Positions 31,634-46,600 of a stretch of 64,000 nucleotides of DNA are shown one piece after another; position 1 is the first letter of the stretch, and each line of letters starts with the position of its first letter. The DNA is from Tetradesmus obliquus. Its lineage: Eukaryota > Chlorophyta > Chlorophyceae > Sphaeropleales > Scenedesmaceae. The DNA lies in NCBI GenBank assembly GCA_030272155.1, contig CP126198.1, positions 2,790,001 to 2,854,000 of the forward strand, read 5' to 3'. The notes beneath the pieces were generated by a model, which saw only the letters and a list, made by a program, of their open reading frames with translations, did no database searches and was not told where the DNA came from. The translations under genes and the position numbers were made by a program.

Positions 31634-34600
31634 CTACTTGTTCATCAACACCTTGTTGTGCAGGTGCTGCAGAAAATCAGCAAATCCAAGCTGGCCTTGG
31701 CTGCGGTCTTCAACAAAGAGAGGCACAACATGCGCTTCAAGTGGTGTACCTTGCCGCACCACAAAAGCAGGAGCAAAGCTGCAGGTGTGGCCGCTCCGCA
31801 GTGCACACAACACTCGACACACTCGCTGCGACAGTGGGCTGTTGTTCCTTGGCGGCTCTAGCGGGAGAGTACAGGGGTCCACACCTGGGGCGGCAGCCTC
31901 GGGGCCCAGCACCTGCAGTAAAAAACACAGCAAATGAGCACAAGGTGCGGGGTTTGAATTATGCAATTCATGCATCAACGGCAAACCCACCAGGATGGTC
32001 CAGCAAATTGTACAATTGCGTATGAAATGGGTTAGGGGCCTTTGGCAACAAGAGCGATAATCACATTTACTTTACAATAACGAACACATCAAAATAGCGC
32101 CCTGCTTGCCTGACAGCCTAACAATTACATATTGCCTGATGTCCCGAAGCAAACTCAATGGCTCACACCGGCTCGCCGGCTCGTACTCAGAAAGCTGGCT
32201 TGAGCAACCTCACTATCTTCCAATGTATAACCACCCGTGAGCAGTCCACAACATTGCATTGTCAATCTGGCGCAGCCTATGTCGGTGGCCATGCCCTGCT
32301 TGCCACTTTGTCAAGGTAGTTCTCAGCGCACCAGCACCTGCATACCTGCCTACCTGTGCTGATTGCATTGTGGTGCTGATGCTGACCATATGCACACAGT
32401 GCTGGCAGCAACATCATCAACTACTTCAAAAACCGTCAGCATGCACAGGCCTGCCAGCTGCTTTGCCAGCAAAAGGTGTGCATTGGTAACTGACAGAAAT
32501 ACTCTGCTGCTCATGATGCCCAGCTCCAACAGACCCGTAAACTATGTGTCATTTGCACATGCATGGGCAATGCAAGGCTTCTCTTTCAGCACCAGCTGCC
32601 GCACCGGACCTCATGCATAAATTGTAAACCCAGCTTAAGTACAACAGCTGCATTGAGATCTCAACAGCTGACCACCCGCTTGCCTGAGTGCAGGCCACTG
32701 AAGTGTACCACAATGTGTTGGCACCAGTGCCCACCTGTACGAGCCAGCCCGGCTCTGCGTCCCGCCCCAGCCACAGCACCAGCAGCTGCCCATTGTCCAG
32801 CAGGTAGGCGCCGCTGCTGCTCAGGTAGGACAGGCTGGCAGGCACGGTGGGCGGCAGCACAACCTGGCAGGGCGGCAGCGGCATAAACAGCCGGAGAAAC
32901 AAGTAACACAATGTATCTGATGTAGACACAATTGCTGGGTTCTGTGCTGTGCAGGTGACAGCAAAGATCAACCTGTGCCGACGTTAACAAACCAGCGTAC
33001 AACCTGCTGCCACAATTCAAACACCACCAAGGGCCACGTTGCTGCAAGTTTGTGCTGGCCTGCACCAACCAAAGAGCAACTCCGCACAAAAACATGCATA
33101 ACCTCCACAAATGCTAAAGTACCTGCCACAAACACCCAAAAAGCATCGTATCAAGAAACCAACAGCCTTTGAGACACATGTGGCGTTGTTGGCACTTTGG
33201 CGCTCTTTGCAGGCCCAGGCGAGCGGGCTGCTGCAACCATTACTGTTAGCAGGGAGGCGTCAGACGTTATATGTGTGCACGCCCTGCTTCTGCACACCTG
33301 CCATCATCAAGCCCTCCCAAACTCACCTAGGTCTGTGCATTTGCCCATGCACCTCCAAATGCCACGTATTGCCAACTATCTTTTCACAAAGGTTGTTTAT
33401 GTTCTCACACAGAAATGACGGAAAACACATGCAGACACGCTTACAACCCCTTCGCTTCGTGTTTCTGAGCTCCACAGCCATCACTGTTGCTACATACATA
33501 CACACGTGGTGTCCATACAAACAATTAGTTTACAACAGCACACACATGACAACCACTTCCAGCTGCACCATCTGTTCTGTTGGGGCAAGCAAACCTTTAG
33601 ACCGCACATACACAGACACGCTGACGCTTTGACATTTGCCTCCACATGTCCACACATCAACACACGTGCATAAGTTCAAGTGCTGCTGGTGCTGCTGGTG
33701 TATATACACAGCCTCCGTCAACTTTGGTTTCCCAAACATCGCTTGCTGTAGCTTCAGGAGCTGAACATGCAGCAATAGGCACAGCCACCTTTGTGGTGTC
33801 AGCAAAAGACCCTGCAACACCCTTGTGGCAAAAGTGTACAGCAACACATGTGAACACTTGCTTCGGGGCACGCAAATAGCTGAAGATCACACCCTGTGCC
33901 GCAACTGCAATCATGCGCAACTGTAGTTTGCTGCAACGCATGTACGCAAAGAACGGGCGCAGCAGCATGCAATTTGCGCTGCTCACCTTGCCCTGCTCCT
34001 CACTGCCCCAGCTGCCGACGTCAGCCAGGTCGTACACGTCTGGGTACGCGATCGCCAGCGCCTCCTCCACCGGTGCCGCCATGAGCATGTGCGCGGCCGC
34101 GGCACGCTCATCAGCTGCCAACTCATGCCCAGAGCCCCTGCAAGTCAGCACAACACAAGACAGCTGCGGCCCTCAGCTGCAGCGCAAGATTTGAGCGTGC
34201 AGCACCATCTACCCGGCACACATGGTAACGCACTTGCAATGACCTTTGCACATGACGCTGTTAGCTGACAAGCTTGCTGTGCCGTTCTATAGCCAACCGT
34301 GCTCAGCTGTTTCTGTCACTACTGTTGCCAGTATAACCCCTCTCCCCACGCACCGCAGGGGGGCGCTTTTCACCAGCCCCAACACGTAGGCAGGCAGGTA
34401 GCGCAGAGAGGAGGGGTAGACCAGCGCGCCAGGGTTGCGCACGGCCGCGCCGTGCAGCAGGCGGTATTCTCTCAGCGCCGCCGACAGCTTGAGCTGCACG
34501 GGGGGCAACACAATGCAAGCAGGGCATTAATGCAAAGATTTCCTGTGCATGCACATCCACACAGGTCAAGTACCTAACTGGGCTACTTATATGCAGCAGT

Positions 34601-37600
34601 TGAACCTCGTGTGGAACACCCAAAGCAGCGAACGGATGCAGGGTATCATGCACACCACCCAGGCCACACAAGCAAAGCAAAACGGCGCAAATGCGTGCAA
34701 CATCATACAACTGCACAGAACCAATCCTGCACAGCACGACCACACATGCCCACATGACTTGCCGTGCATGAGTAACAAAACCACCTGCGAACAGGTTATA
34801 CCCAAAAGTGTGCTTTGGATGATGCCTGATGCTCTGACTCTGTGTTGAGTGTTGCGGCTGACTTTATGCCGGCCGTTCCAGCTATAGGGCAGGAATCAAA
34901 AATTCTTACCACCCTTTGGTGTTGCACACCAGCTGTGCATAAAAGTCTAAACAACTTGCATTTACAGAACATGCATACAAGGTCATAGAGCAGGCTTCAT
35001 CTTGCGCTCCCTTGGTACTGCAAAAACATGTAGTTGTTGCTTGTTTGCTCGACACAAAGCTGTTGCTGCTGATGATGTTACAGCGCTCCTGCAATTAACG
35101 TTACCTATGGTTGACCCAATGGTGGCCCCTGCCCTGCCTATGCCAACTTTGGGAGATTACAGAAGACGTGGTTTCCGTTGCCCTAGAGGGGGCCTGAACT
35201 ATGCACACAGCGTGGCGTGCGTCACGTGCTGCTCTTAACAGGCAATGGAACTGCTGTGCTATGTGCTGTTGGAGCAAGTGCAAAGAAGATGGGTCGAGAT
35301 AAGCAGGCATCAACAAGTCTCGGCTGTGGAGTATCACGTAATTCACATTCTTGCTGGAAGGGCTGGCACTGAGCACCAGTCTTGTACCTGGGCACACCAG
35401 AAAGGGTCTGTGGGCGCCAGTTGTTGATGCTGCGGGTGTCTTATGGGAAGAGCCTAAGGATCCCTGCTGTTACTTGTTGTGCATTCCTGCAAATGAAAAA
35501 TGCTGACAAAGCAGGGCATCTGTGACCCTGAACCCCCATTTGCCCCTTATTGTGAAAGAAGGACAAAACAGCTAACAATGCATATCCTTCTGCCTCAAGC
35601 GAAAATCCGGGCAACCGCCCAGCGTATTATAATACATCCTCCCCCCTGCGACAACGTCGTGCACCATTAGTACTCAGCATTAATGCTGAGTCTATATATT
35701 CACATAATAATCACACGTGCAGTCTGCTGTGCCCCCCCCCCCCCCCCCCCCGACCGCGCCGCTGCCGCTCACCGTGAGTGCCTGCCGCGTGTCCTCCAGC
35801 CGCGCCATGAGGCTCTTCTCCACACCCAGCTTGGCCAGCAGGCACGCCGTGGCCGCGCCGTCAGAAGCGCGGTACAGCTCAGACAGCTCGCTCAGCACGG
35901 GCAGCACCATGGTGTGCACCCTACATGCAGGCGGTAGCACAGCACAACTGGTACGTCCTCCCTCGACAACAAGCCAGGGCACATGCCCTACCTACCTTGA
36001 CACGACACAGCCCGACACCCAAGAATCATAAAATGACCATCTCTGGCAGGACCACTACGTGCTGAATCACAACTGCAGAGCATCCGGCCTCCATTTGTCC
36101 ATTGCCAGCATCAGTTGCTGCTCTTGGCGCTGAAATACATGCCGCACACCTGATGCGCCGCTCTCCGCTGCTGTTGGTGTGCAGCAGTGCGCACTGCACG
36201 TAGGCCACTGGCCCGTTCACCATGGTCTCCTCGTGGCCTATCTGCACCGCGAAGCTCTTGTCCGGGTCGCACGTGGGCAGCGCCAGCAGGTCAGTGCTGC
36301 AGCGGCAGCATGAGCATATTATACATGTGGCAGCTTGTGATACTGACAGGCGTCAGCTGCGTCACAGATGTGCTTACATCTGTTTGGGCCTGTCAGCCTC
36401 TGCAGCCTTTACAAGCTGCTTGTGGTGACAGCCCTTTCTGCGATGTGCAGTCAACGAACTTCCACAATATCGTGGCCATGACGGCTTTGAGCAGCTCTGG
36501 GATAGTCCGCTGAGAACATAAAAGCGAGTGCAGCTGAGCTAGCAGCAACTTGCTGTCAAGCAATTAGTGACATACCTGATAATGTCACCTAACTGATCAA
36601 GGCAGCCAATGATGCATGCATCATTGAGCACCGTGACGCGCTCATGTCGGCGTGATGCCCAAGCAAGGCAGGCAACAATCCCTGATCTACATCAGGTGCA
36701 GCAAGGTTGTAAGCACCCAACGAGAGGTGCGGTTCTGGCAAGTGCTTGCCAATGGCACTACGGAACCTGGGCGGCAACGGCTAAATGGCCTGTTGCCCCA
36801 ACCGTTTGAGTGTGAGTGACCTGACCTGCGCACTGGTGGAGACGAAGCTGCAAAGGATACATGGTCGCACGAGAGCCCCAGCTCCCACCTTTTTGGTGCT
36901 TGTCCAGAAAAAGACACACTTTTGGCAACTTGCTTGTTTTGCAAGTTGCATCATCACCGCCTTCCCTCTTAGAAGGCACAACCGGCATGCCACATGTGAA
37001 GAGCAATGTTTCATGCTTGCTACGCGAATCCCTGTGTGTGCACAGGTAGAGCAGCTACCTAACACATGTTACATCTAGCTTTTGCGCACCACAGCTGGCA
37101 GTCTCCATCTGTTGCGGACTTGACGTGTTGACAGTTTTTGAGATGCGTGCTCGTGCATGGGGCATACAAAGCACCAGACTCCTGCCATGAGCATGGGCAA
37201 AAGCCTGTTCCGCCAGCTAAAGCTGCTTACAAGTCAGGTTGTGCGAACCCGTTCTTGAGATTGGCTTACACAATTGGGTCAAGACTGTCATTGGGCGCCT
37301 TGATCACCTGGCATGGCGTTTGTTCTATAACATGACACATCCAGCACAGTACCCGCAGCAAAGCATACAGTGTGTGTAAGCTTGAGCGTGCTGTGGACCT
37401 GATGCTTGCAAAAAGCATGTTTGCTTTCTAAGATGTATATACACTGGGGGCTGCCTTAAGGCAGTTTTAGGGGCAAAAGTCTATTACACTGGTGACCTTG
37501 TGTTTTTGCATTGTACAGGACAACCAGTGACGCAAACAGCACTTAAGTAATTCAAACATGTTTATGATATATTATACGCGTAGCAGTGGCTTCTTCGTGG

Positions 37601-40600
37601 CGCTGGAAGTGACTTCTTCTTGTGGTGGTTCCTTGCACCTGTTCCTGAGCATTCATAAGGTCTGCCTGGTGAGTATTTGCAGTACACTAATCTGCTGTGA
37701 ACGTTATTAGTGTAAGGCCCTGCCAGAACTCGCAAAGATGGCGAGCTAATTGTCCCTGTATGAGCCATGCACACACTGAGAGGCCTCTGCTGGCCCTATG
37801 GCAAGGGAAGTTTGCACTACAACAGCAGCACACAAGCGGGAGCCCACGCGTGTCATGGTGCTTCTTACCTTCTGTTGAAGAAGTGGCCATGGAAGGATCC
37901 GATCTTCAGCCCCCTGCTGCAGCGGATGCGCATCACCGCCTCCCAGGCTGTGGGCCGAGTAAGGTTGCGCGTGAGCTCCGCAGACAGCTTGCGCCCGTCA
38001 CGTGCTCCGTGGAAGCCAGGGTAGTAGTACACCTGCACAGCAGCGAGCATGGCAGAACACCAGATTAGAAATAACAAGCACACATACCAGCAACCGCGGA
38101 GTCTCATGGTATAGCAGCACGTTACTAGATTGGAATTCGTGACTTGTCAATTGCCACAACTAATCTAAATTGCAAGTAGGGTTGTCAGGTGATCAAGGGC
38201 GCCCAGACTGTCTGCGTCTACCCTATGATCAGCAACCTGTTGATAGCAATGGCAATCAAAATCCAGGTTGGTGAAGCGGTAACACACCATAGGGGTACTG
38301 ACGTTGCTGAAGCTGCATTCCTAGCACCCACCTGCCCGCACGTGTAGCGCGGAATGCTCGCCAGGCTGGCCAGGTCTGCGAAGCCGTGCGCGGCCAGGAA
38401 CACGTCCAGCGTGATCTGCCTGCTGCTGGCCTCGCCCGCGTAGCGCTTGAAGAAGGGGTCCTCCGGGTTGCGCATGCTGGGCTCGCGCTCGGTGTTGTAC
38501 AGGTTGGTGTTATCTCTGCTTGGCTTGAGCCTGCCCACACCCAGGGTGGGCAGGGCCGCCTGGAACAGCAGCAGCTTGCCGCCAACATGGCCCATCACTA
38601 GGAAGGCGGCCTATCAAGGAGGCAGCAGTTCAGCAGTAGCAAAAACTGCATGCATTAACATTGCCAACCATGCACCAACATGCTGCTTAAGGAGTATACA
38701 ACAGCAACGTAGGCTGCAATAAAGCAGCTGCCTGAAACCAGGCCAAACGACAACATTGCATATAGGTTGACGTTACTGCGCCGGCAAGGGGGCTGCAAAT
38801 GCTGATGCACGTAGTAACAGCAACAGCGGCTGCATCTGACAGTATGTTGAACGGGTGAAGAAATTGCCTGAGCACAAATTGCACAATCGACACCAAAAAA
38901 AGACACGTGATGCAAGGAGCGTGGGTACCATTTCAATAGCAACGTACAACACCATGCCGGCAGCAAACGTACAGCTCCCACAACAACACAGTCAAGCATG
39001 CGGGTGTTATAGATCACCTGTAGCGCTGGCCCCATGGCGCTGTCGTTGCTGCTGCTGCTGCTGCTGTTGCTGTAAGTGCTGGGCAGCGCGTCGAGCAGCG
39101 CCTCCACCACCGGCCTGCTGTCCCTCAGGTTGACCAGCAGCTCGTCGGGCAGCGGCAGGAAAGGCTCCTCCAGCTCGCCCACCACCAGCATCTGGCGCGG
39201 CGCATGGCAGCGCCACAGCGAACGCGAGAAAAATACGTTGGAAGATTGGCGGCAGCAGGAGTACACAAACTGGTTGCAGCAGAAGCATGGGCACCAGGTC
39301 CTTGCAGTGTTTATGAAAGGAGGGTATCGGAACACCATGGCAGCCTTACAGCTGTGCTTGGTGAGTGGATGTGTCTCTCTGCTTGGGGGTACCAAGCAAA
39401 GAATGCGAACCCATTTCTCCAACCAATTCACGCATGCTATTCATACACTGATAGTGGGAACTGTTCGTAACCAGAAGAGTACTTGTCATTCCATGGCGCA
39501 CCTAACTAGTCACGCCATCAACCATGCAACATGGCTGGCTGTGCCTGCCGCCTACACCCTCGATTGGTTCCCAGGCACTACACTAACAACACCCCCATGT
39601 GAGCGACACAATTTCTATGTTCGGCCATATCATAAGACTGCAGAACGCTTCGGTGAGTGCTCTTGCTCCAGCATGTGTGCCCCTTTGCAGGGTTGCTGAT
39701 TGCAATCCTAGGCAGGTCAGCTGCAGACAAAGTTGAGCTGCTGATCAGACATGCTGTGCACAGCAAAGACCAAGCGCTGTGTTGCCATGCAATCAGCCGA
39801 GGCAAAGCACTTGCACCAACAATGGTTCATCAGCTCTACATTGAACGTCACATGCAACCAGTGACAGTCCCTTGTTTTGTTGGATGCGGTGGTGTGCCAA
39901 TTGTCCGTCAAAAGTTTTCAAAAAAGCGGTGTTCAGACTGCAGCAGCAAATGCTCCTCCTTCCTGCCAAGAAGTGTGCGCAGTAAACTGTTGCAGGCACG
40001 ACACAACCAATCCGGTGAAATAACAATTCCACACCGACCCTACCTGCTTTCTGTACGGGGGATTTTGGCATTGAAAATCGTTACATTCTGTTTCCTTGTA
40101 CAATGTGTTGTAGCCTGCTTGCATGCCTTCCCGTTTGTGAACATCACTCAGCCTTTATACGCATGGCAATTGAAAATGCAAGCACTCAATAGTGTACACA
40201 AAGCAGCTAGCTCTTTCAAGCGGCTGTGTGCACGCATCTGCAGACACAACCGCGTATGATGAACATAGTGGTTACCCACCTGTGGTGCCGCCAGGCTCGC
40301 CTTCAGGTTGTAGAAGTGCAGGCTGGAGTCGTAGGTCAGGAAGCCCACCTGCGTGCGCTCATCACCCGGCAGCTGGTCCAGGCAGGCGCGGATGGTGTCC
40401 GCCACCACAGACACCATGCCACACGCGTGCGCAGCCGCGCTGACATCAATGGCAAAAAAGTACACAGGTGGCATCGGCGGCCGCACCTGAGGCAGAGGCA
40501 GTCAATGAATGCCTGGATGTGGTGGTGTTGGGCAAAGGAGGGAGGCTAGCGAGAAGGTAAGAGAGGGGGGCAGAGGTGTCAAGAAGGGTTTTGGCTGCAG

Positions 40601-43600
40601 CTAATTTGCTTGAATTTCTCAGAGACCCCCCAGCATTAAGGCAAGACTGCCTGTAGCGGTGTTCTGGTTCTCTGTTTCCTATCGTGCAGCGCTCCCATAG
40701 CACTGCTCAAGCAACAGCAGCTTAGTGGCAAGACGTTGATCACAGGAAGCCTGTATGCGTGTGAGCGCAGCAGGGCAGGGGAGTGCACAGCACGCCTGAC
40801 CTGCCAATGCGTCTTGCCACTACCAACTGACATCTGAACCTCAGGTGCCAGAACCTCCGCCCCAGGTCCATGCCCTGTGCAGGCCCTGTGGACTCGATAT
40901 AAGTACGCGTGCAATGTGGCAGTGACACAAATGTTCCTTAAGAGAATGCCTAGACGCCCTAACGCGTGAGCTGGAATTGATTGCAATGCCTCCCCACAGC
41001 GCGCACACCATGTACTCCTGAGGCGCCACCCACTCCACGGTGCCACAGCTCAGCTCAGGCCGCTCCGCCACGTCACGCCTGACAACAGCAGCGGCAGCAG
41101 CAGCGACCAAACATCACCATGTATAAGCCCGGATGATGCAGCTTGCCAATGGCTACATTCACATGTGGCATGCATGACATGCATTTGCTGCAAACAAACT
41201 AGGTGTGGCAGGAGTTCACCAGCATGTGCGGTGCAAGCCTCCAACATGGTGGTGCACGTAGCCTGTCACCCATTTCTACTGACATTTTCCCTAGTTACCT
41301 GCCCACGCGGGTCCTCGCACTCCTCGCACTCAACAACGGATCAAACATTCTCAGGTTACTTGCTGATCATGTACCTTCAATGCAGTCAGCTTCGCCTACT
41401 GCTGGCTAGCCACCACATCACGTGGCATGGTCTGCTGGGCAAGGGGATGCACACATCACAGCAGAGGCACCTGCAGCACACGCCTATCAAAGCGTATCAC
41501 AACTGCCACAAAGTCAATTGTTCACACCTGAGTCCCGCCGCGTCCAGCGTGCTGAAGTACTCCACGGGGACCTCGTTTAGCATCGCGCACACGTTGCACT
41601 TGAAGCGCCGCCCGCCATCTACCCAGGTGCAGAAAGGGTTCATGTAGGTCCTGCAGCGCCTGCAGCGCACGATGCCCTGGCTGCCCAGCGGGATCACAGG
41701 CACGGCGCGCCCCAGTGCCTCGTCGGCCATCGGCCGCACAATCACGCCCAGCGGCAGCGCCCACCTGAGTCAGACAGCAGGCACGTGTGCAGGTATGGCA
41801 CAGGTGGATATTGCCAGCAGCAGTAGCAGCAGTAGTACACCTGACGTCATCAAACTTGCATAAAGCAGCCAATTCGATGGTACTGGCACCCAAAGGTGTT
41901 GCCAAACCAAGACACAGACCTCAGCCGCAGCGCTGTGCTGTTGGGGACACCCATGACTGTAGGCCGCATGTTGTCAGCGCTGCAGTTGGCCCTGTCAAAG
42001 GGGGGCTGTGCAGCTCGCGCGCCTGCACGCTCCTTGCCAGCTGGCCGTGGGAACGCCCTTCCATCTGCCTCGGGTGCACCTGGACCTGCTGACAGCACCA
42101 ACGTCTCAAACTGCTCCACCAAGCGCTGCAATGGCAAAAAAACAGACCAGGTAGAAAACGGTTTGACGAAGTCTTTGTATGAAAGTCTCAGGGAATTTAC
42201 ACCTTTATTTGGACCTTGTTATCGTTGAGCTGTTCATGACGCCCTGGTCCCGGTCAATGCCAAACTAGCAGTATATATATAAACTAGCAATGTACAGGCA
42301 ATGCACAGGAAGGCAGCAGGCACTGCCGGCAGCACAGCTCTACAGACAGAAACGAATTTGGTGTCTGCTGGCAGCAGCGGAGCCAGCAGTATGAAGAACA
42401 CCATTTGCAGCATGCTGGTGCCAGCAGCACACAACCCTCTGCAATGGTGAAGTACATCAGTAGGTACCATGAACCGTGAACAAACCACGACGTTTTCAGA
42501 AGGCAACTGAAACGAGCCTCTTGCCACACATGCAGCACACAGTGTCCAGCAGGTCCTGCATGTCGCATACAGCGTTTTCGTGCAGGACAACGCAACTGCA
42601 TCATACAACACCTATTTTTCAAGCATCACCCCCTAGCGTGGCGGAACGTGAGCCATGCCCATGCTACTCCATGAGCTATTACCCCCCCACATGAACCCAA
42701 ACTCATACACCCCAACCCCTAACTTAGGGCTCCTGAAGAACTATTGACTACACCCCAGTCAGGGCAGAGGAGGCGGGCTCAGCAATTTGCTTTACAGGTA
42801 AAAAAATAAAGCAAGAAGCTCTATAACCCTAAATCAAGAAGGATAGGGCCTGAACGCGCAGCTTGTGGAATAGGGAGGGGGCCGGTCTGAGCCCTGTCAA
42901 GGATTCTTGTGATGCTGTCATCTCAGCGTTTCAGTACCCGCCCCCCTATCTGACTGCCTACGAAACGTGCAAAGCAAGCAGGCCGGCGATTCAAGACCGA
43001 CACACATAATGGGTACTTGTTTTGATCGCGCAGCGCATTGGATCACGCACGTTGTGGATTTCCTTGTTGCAACCTAAACTGTGGCAGCCACAACAAAATT
43101 CGCAAATCCGCCCGCCACTGCTTGCAGGACCAGTTGCCGTGCTTCCAGACAAACAGTCATGCATGCGGCATAGCAAGCTCCAGACACACTTTTGCAGGAA
43201 GCGGTGCAGCTTGCAGAGCTACCTAAAAGCAAAAATATGACATTCCGGAACACCGCCGAAAAATTGGGTGTTGCCTTGAAATGGCTTAATACTGCTTTCG
43301 CCATGACGATATAGATAGTGGGAAGGCATGGCTGAGGCTGCTGTAACAGCTGGCAGGAAAATGCAAGGGATGCAAGGACACAGCCAGGTGCGAGCCCGCT
43401 GCAATGCATGCAGGAGCTGCCAGCTGTCAGCAGAGCAAACTGCTGGTCAGGTAGCCTCAGCCAATAGCCGTTTGAGGGGTTACACACTTTCAAGCACCGA
43501 GAGCGGCACAATTCAACAAGAGGCAAGACAGAGGAAAGGCGAAAGCAGCAGACAGGTGCAGGCACCGGCAGCAAAGGGAAGGCAGGGGACCAGCAACGAA

Positions 43601-46600
43601 CAGGTCCCCAAACAAGCCTGGCGCAAGGGCGCACAACGCAGAAACAGGCAACGCAGGCCTGCAGCAGAAACACTGCAAGAGCTGCAAAGCACCACACACT
43701 ATGGGAAGCAAGCAGCATCAGCACAGCTATCAAAGCTGCACGACAGCGCACCACTGTCAGACGCTGCATGGCAGCGGACATGACACTGTAATGTAGGGGC
43801 TGCAGCGGGCAACACCATCTCGTTGCTGCAAGCCAGCATAAAACCATGAAACCCAGCGAGCGGCACAGGTTCGGCAGGTAGCGCGGCACGTTGTGCATGT
43901 TGAGCAACTACTCTGCGGCAACTGACAACCAGTGGTCAGTCACCTGAAACCAGAGGCACCGTTAGCAACACAGCCACTGCAGCGCCACCACCCAGTGCAC
44001 AATGCGGAACAGTAGCCACAAAAAAAAGGGGGCGGGAAGGGCGGGCGAGTTGCAGTTCGCATGAACAGCAACGAAACGTGCAGGGCTAGACGCCTGCGCA
44101 TGCTAAGTGGCCTTCGGCAGCAGTGAGGTAATGACGTGTTATGACTGTCACCTCACCCACTGCTTGCCTTTGACCAGGCAAGCAGGGATACAGCTACGCT
44201 GCATTAACCGCAATGAACAAGTCCATTGCACATTAATACTGCTTTCGCCATGACGATATAGATAGTGGGAAGGCATGGCTGAGGCTGCTGTAACAGCTGG
44301 CAGGAAAATGCAAGGGATGCAAGGACACAGCCAGGTGCGAGCCCGCTGCAATGCATGCAGGAGCTGCCAGCTGTCAGCAGAGCAAACTGCTGGTCAGGTA
44401 GCCTCAGCCAATAGCCACATTGAAAAGACAGTGGAACAGGAAGGGGGAGGGCTGCAAGCAGCAAGGCTTGCAGCCCACCTGGCCCGCCGCAACACGGCGC
44501 GCAGATAGAAGCCACAACACATGTGGCAGGCAAACAAACAGACGAACCCCAGCGCACACCACTAACGCAGCAAACACTCACGCTGCCAAACCTACACCGC
44601 TGAATCCAGGGCTGGGGCCGATAACTGCTGCGAGAAGCAGCAGCAGAAGCAAACGCAAACCAAAACACACAACCACCAGCACAAACCGCCACTGCAGCAA
44701 GCATACATGCTGCCAACCTTCAAACCTCTGAATGTAGTGCTGGGGCCGACAACTGCTGCAAGCAGCAGCAACAGCAAATCAAATGCTGAGCAGCAGCCTT
44801 TGCGCAGCAAACACCTAGCTGCGGGACCAACTGCAAGCTAGTGCTCGATGCGAACAGCTAGCAAGGGCCAGGAACTGTGGCGCCGAGCCATAGGGCCGGT
44901 GAGCGTCGAACAAGGCAGCTGGAAGCTGTCAACCGCAAGCAGCATCAGCTCATGAAACCAAGGCTGAGCCGGCCACAACGGCACCACCACCGTAACATTT
45001 GCACGCTCTTCGCGCACTTTCTGCACAACCTGCAGCAACATTGAGGTGGTGACAGGCGGGAAGGCAAAGGCATTGCCCCAAGCAGCCCATGGCTGCAGCA
45101 GGGCATCAACGCCCCTGCTGCCAGGGCACTGGAACAAACTGTAGAAGCAGTGACAGTGCCTGTTTTCCGCCGAAGCAAACAGGTCTATTTTGTGCGGGCC
45201 CCACATAAGATCCAGCCAACTAAACATCTCAGAATCCAGGCGGTAGTCCCCATGGTCAACAAAGCGAGAAGGTGCATCAGCTCTATTAAGTTCTGATTTC
45301 ACCCTGACCACCTGCAGCTGAACATGCAGATCTTCAAGCACAGACCACAACAACCTGTACTCGTCCATGAGAGCAGCGGACCGTGAAGCAAAGCGCCCCA
45401 AAACAGACTCTGTCACCGTGTTATCTTCATGCAGCCTCACCACACGATCGCGCACCACAGGCTCAAAAGACAGCAGAGCCATGCGCACAGCTCGCATCTC
45501 CTGCTGGTTGATGTGCATGCACGCTTCAGCAGCAGACCAGGCGCCGTGGGCAACCCCTTCGGGGCGGTCGCCCAGGACAGGCAGCACAGCGCCCCAGCCT
45601 GTGGGACATGCATCAACAAACAAATCAACAGTAGCCGGGCGCAACCGAATAGGCGACGACAAATGCTGCACAGGGATGCTCGCCCACCACTCAAGATCAC
45701 GGAAGGACTGGCGGGAGATGCTGACAGTCCCATTCCAGCCAGAAACAGACGCACAATCGTCATACAAACTACGCAGAAACAGGTTGGCCGGCATGACAGC
45801 CAGCCGCACAGACTGCGCATATCCACAAAATGCAGCCAGCTCTCGCTTTGGCACGCGGCGCTTGTTCTGCTTGGCAGCAATAGCAATGCCGCGCGCCAGG
45901 TGGGTGAGGCGGGCAACCTTGGCTGGGGGCACACAGAAGGTGCCTTGGGCCAGGTCCACAACCAGGCCCAAATGCTCCAGCCGCTGGGTGGGCTCCCACA
46001 CAGACTTGGTGGGGTGGGGCGTAAAGCCAAGCCAGTACATTTATGGATTGGATCCACTCAGCACCGGCTGCTGCTGTCTCCTGGTCAGGGAACACAAACA
46101 AAAAGTCATCCAAGTAGGGCAGTACCTTGCAGCCAACCTGCGCTACACTGCCACGGCTGCCAGGCGCTGCAGGGTACATGGTGCCTGACGGCACACGGGT
46201 ATGCGCAGGGGAGCGCAGATGTGCAACAAAAGGCCTAGTCACCTTGGTGAAGTAGTATGGCGAGTTATTCCAGCCGAAAGGCAAGCAGTTGATCTGATAA
46301 AACTCGCCAGCAAACTCAAAGCAAAAGTAATCGACTGCGCTAGCGTGCAGAGGCACCTGATAGAATGCGTCTGCCATGTCAGCCTTGACAGCAAAGGCAT
46401 TGCTCAAGTCGTAACGCTGCAAAAACCGCAGCGTCTCAAACCTGCACTTGCGGGCGACATTGAAGGTGTTGATATACTTGTAATTAATCACCAGACGCCA
46501 AGAACTGCCCTTGGGCACACAAAATGCATTAGAGCAGTATGCAGGGCGGGAGGCAAGCTTGGTAAGCACACCCAACTTGCTGAGGCGGGGCGCTTCAGTG

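Noticed and set aside
43074-43907. 277-codon minus-strand open frame
   Set aside because: It overlaps the end repeat of the retroelement, has Cys/Leu-biased composition and no recognised motif.
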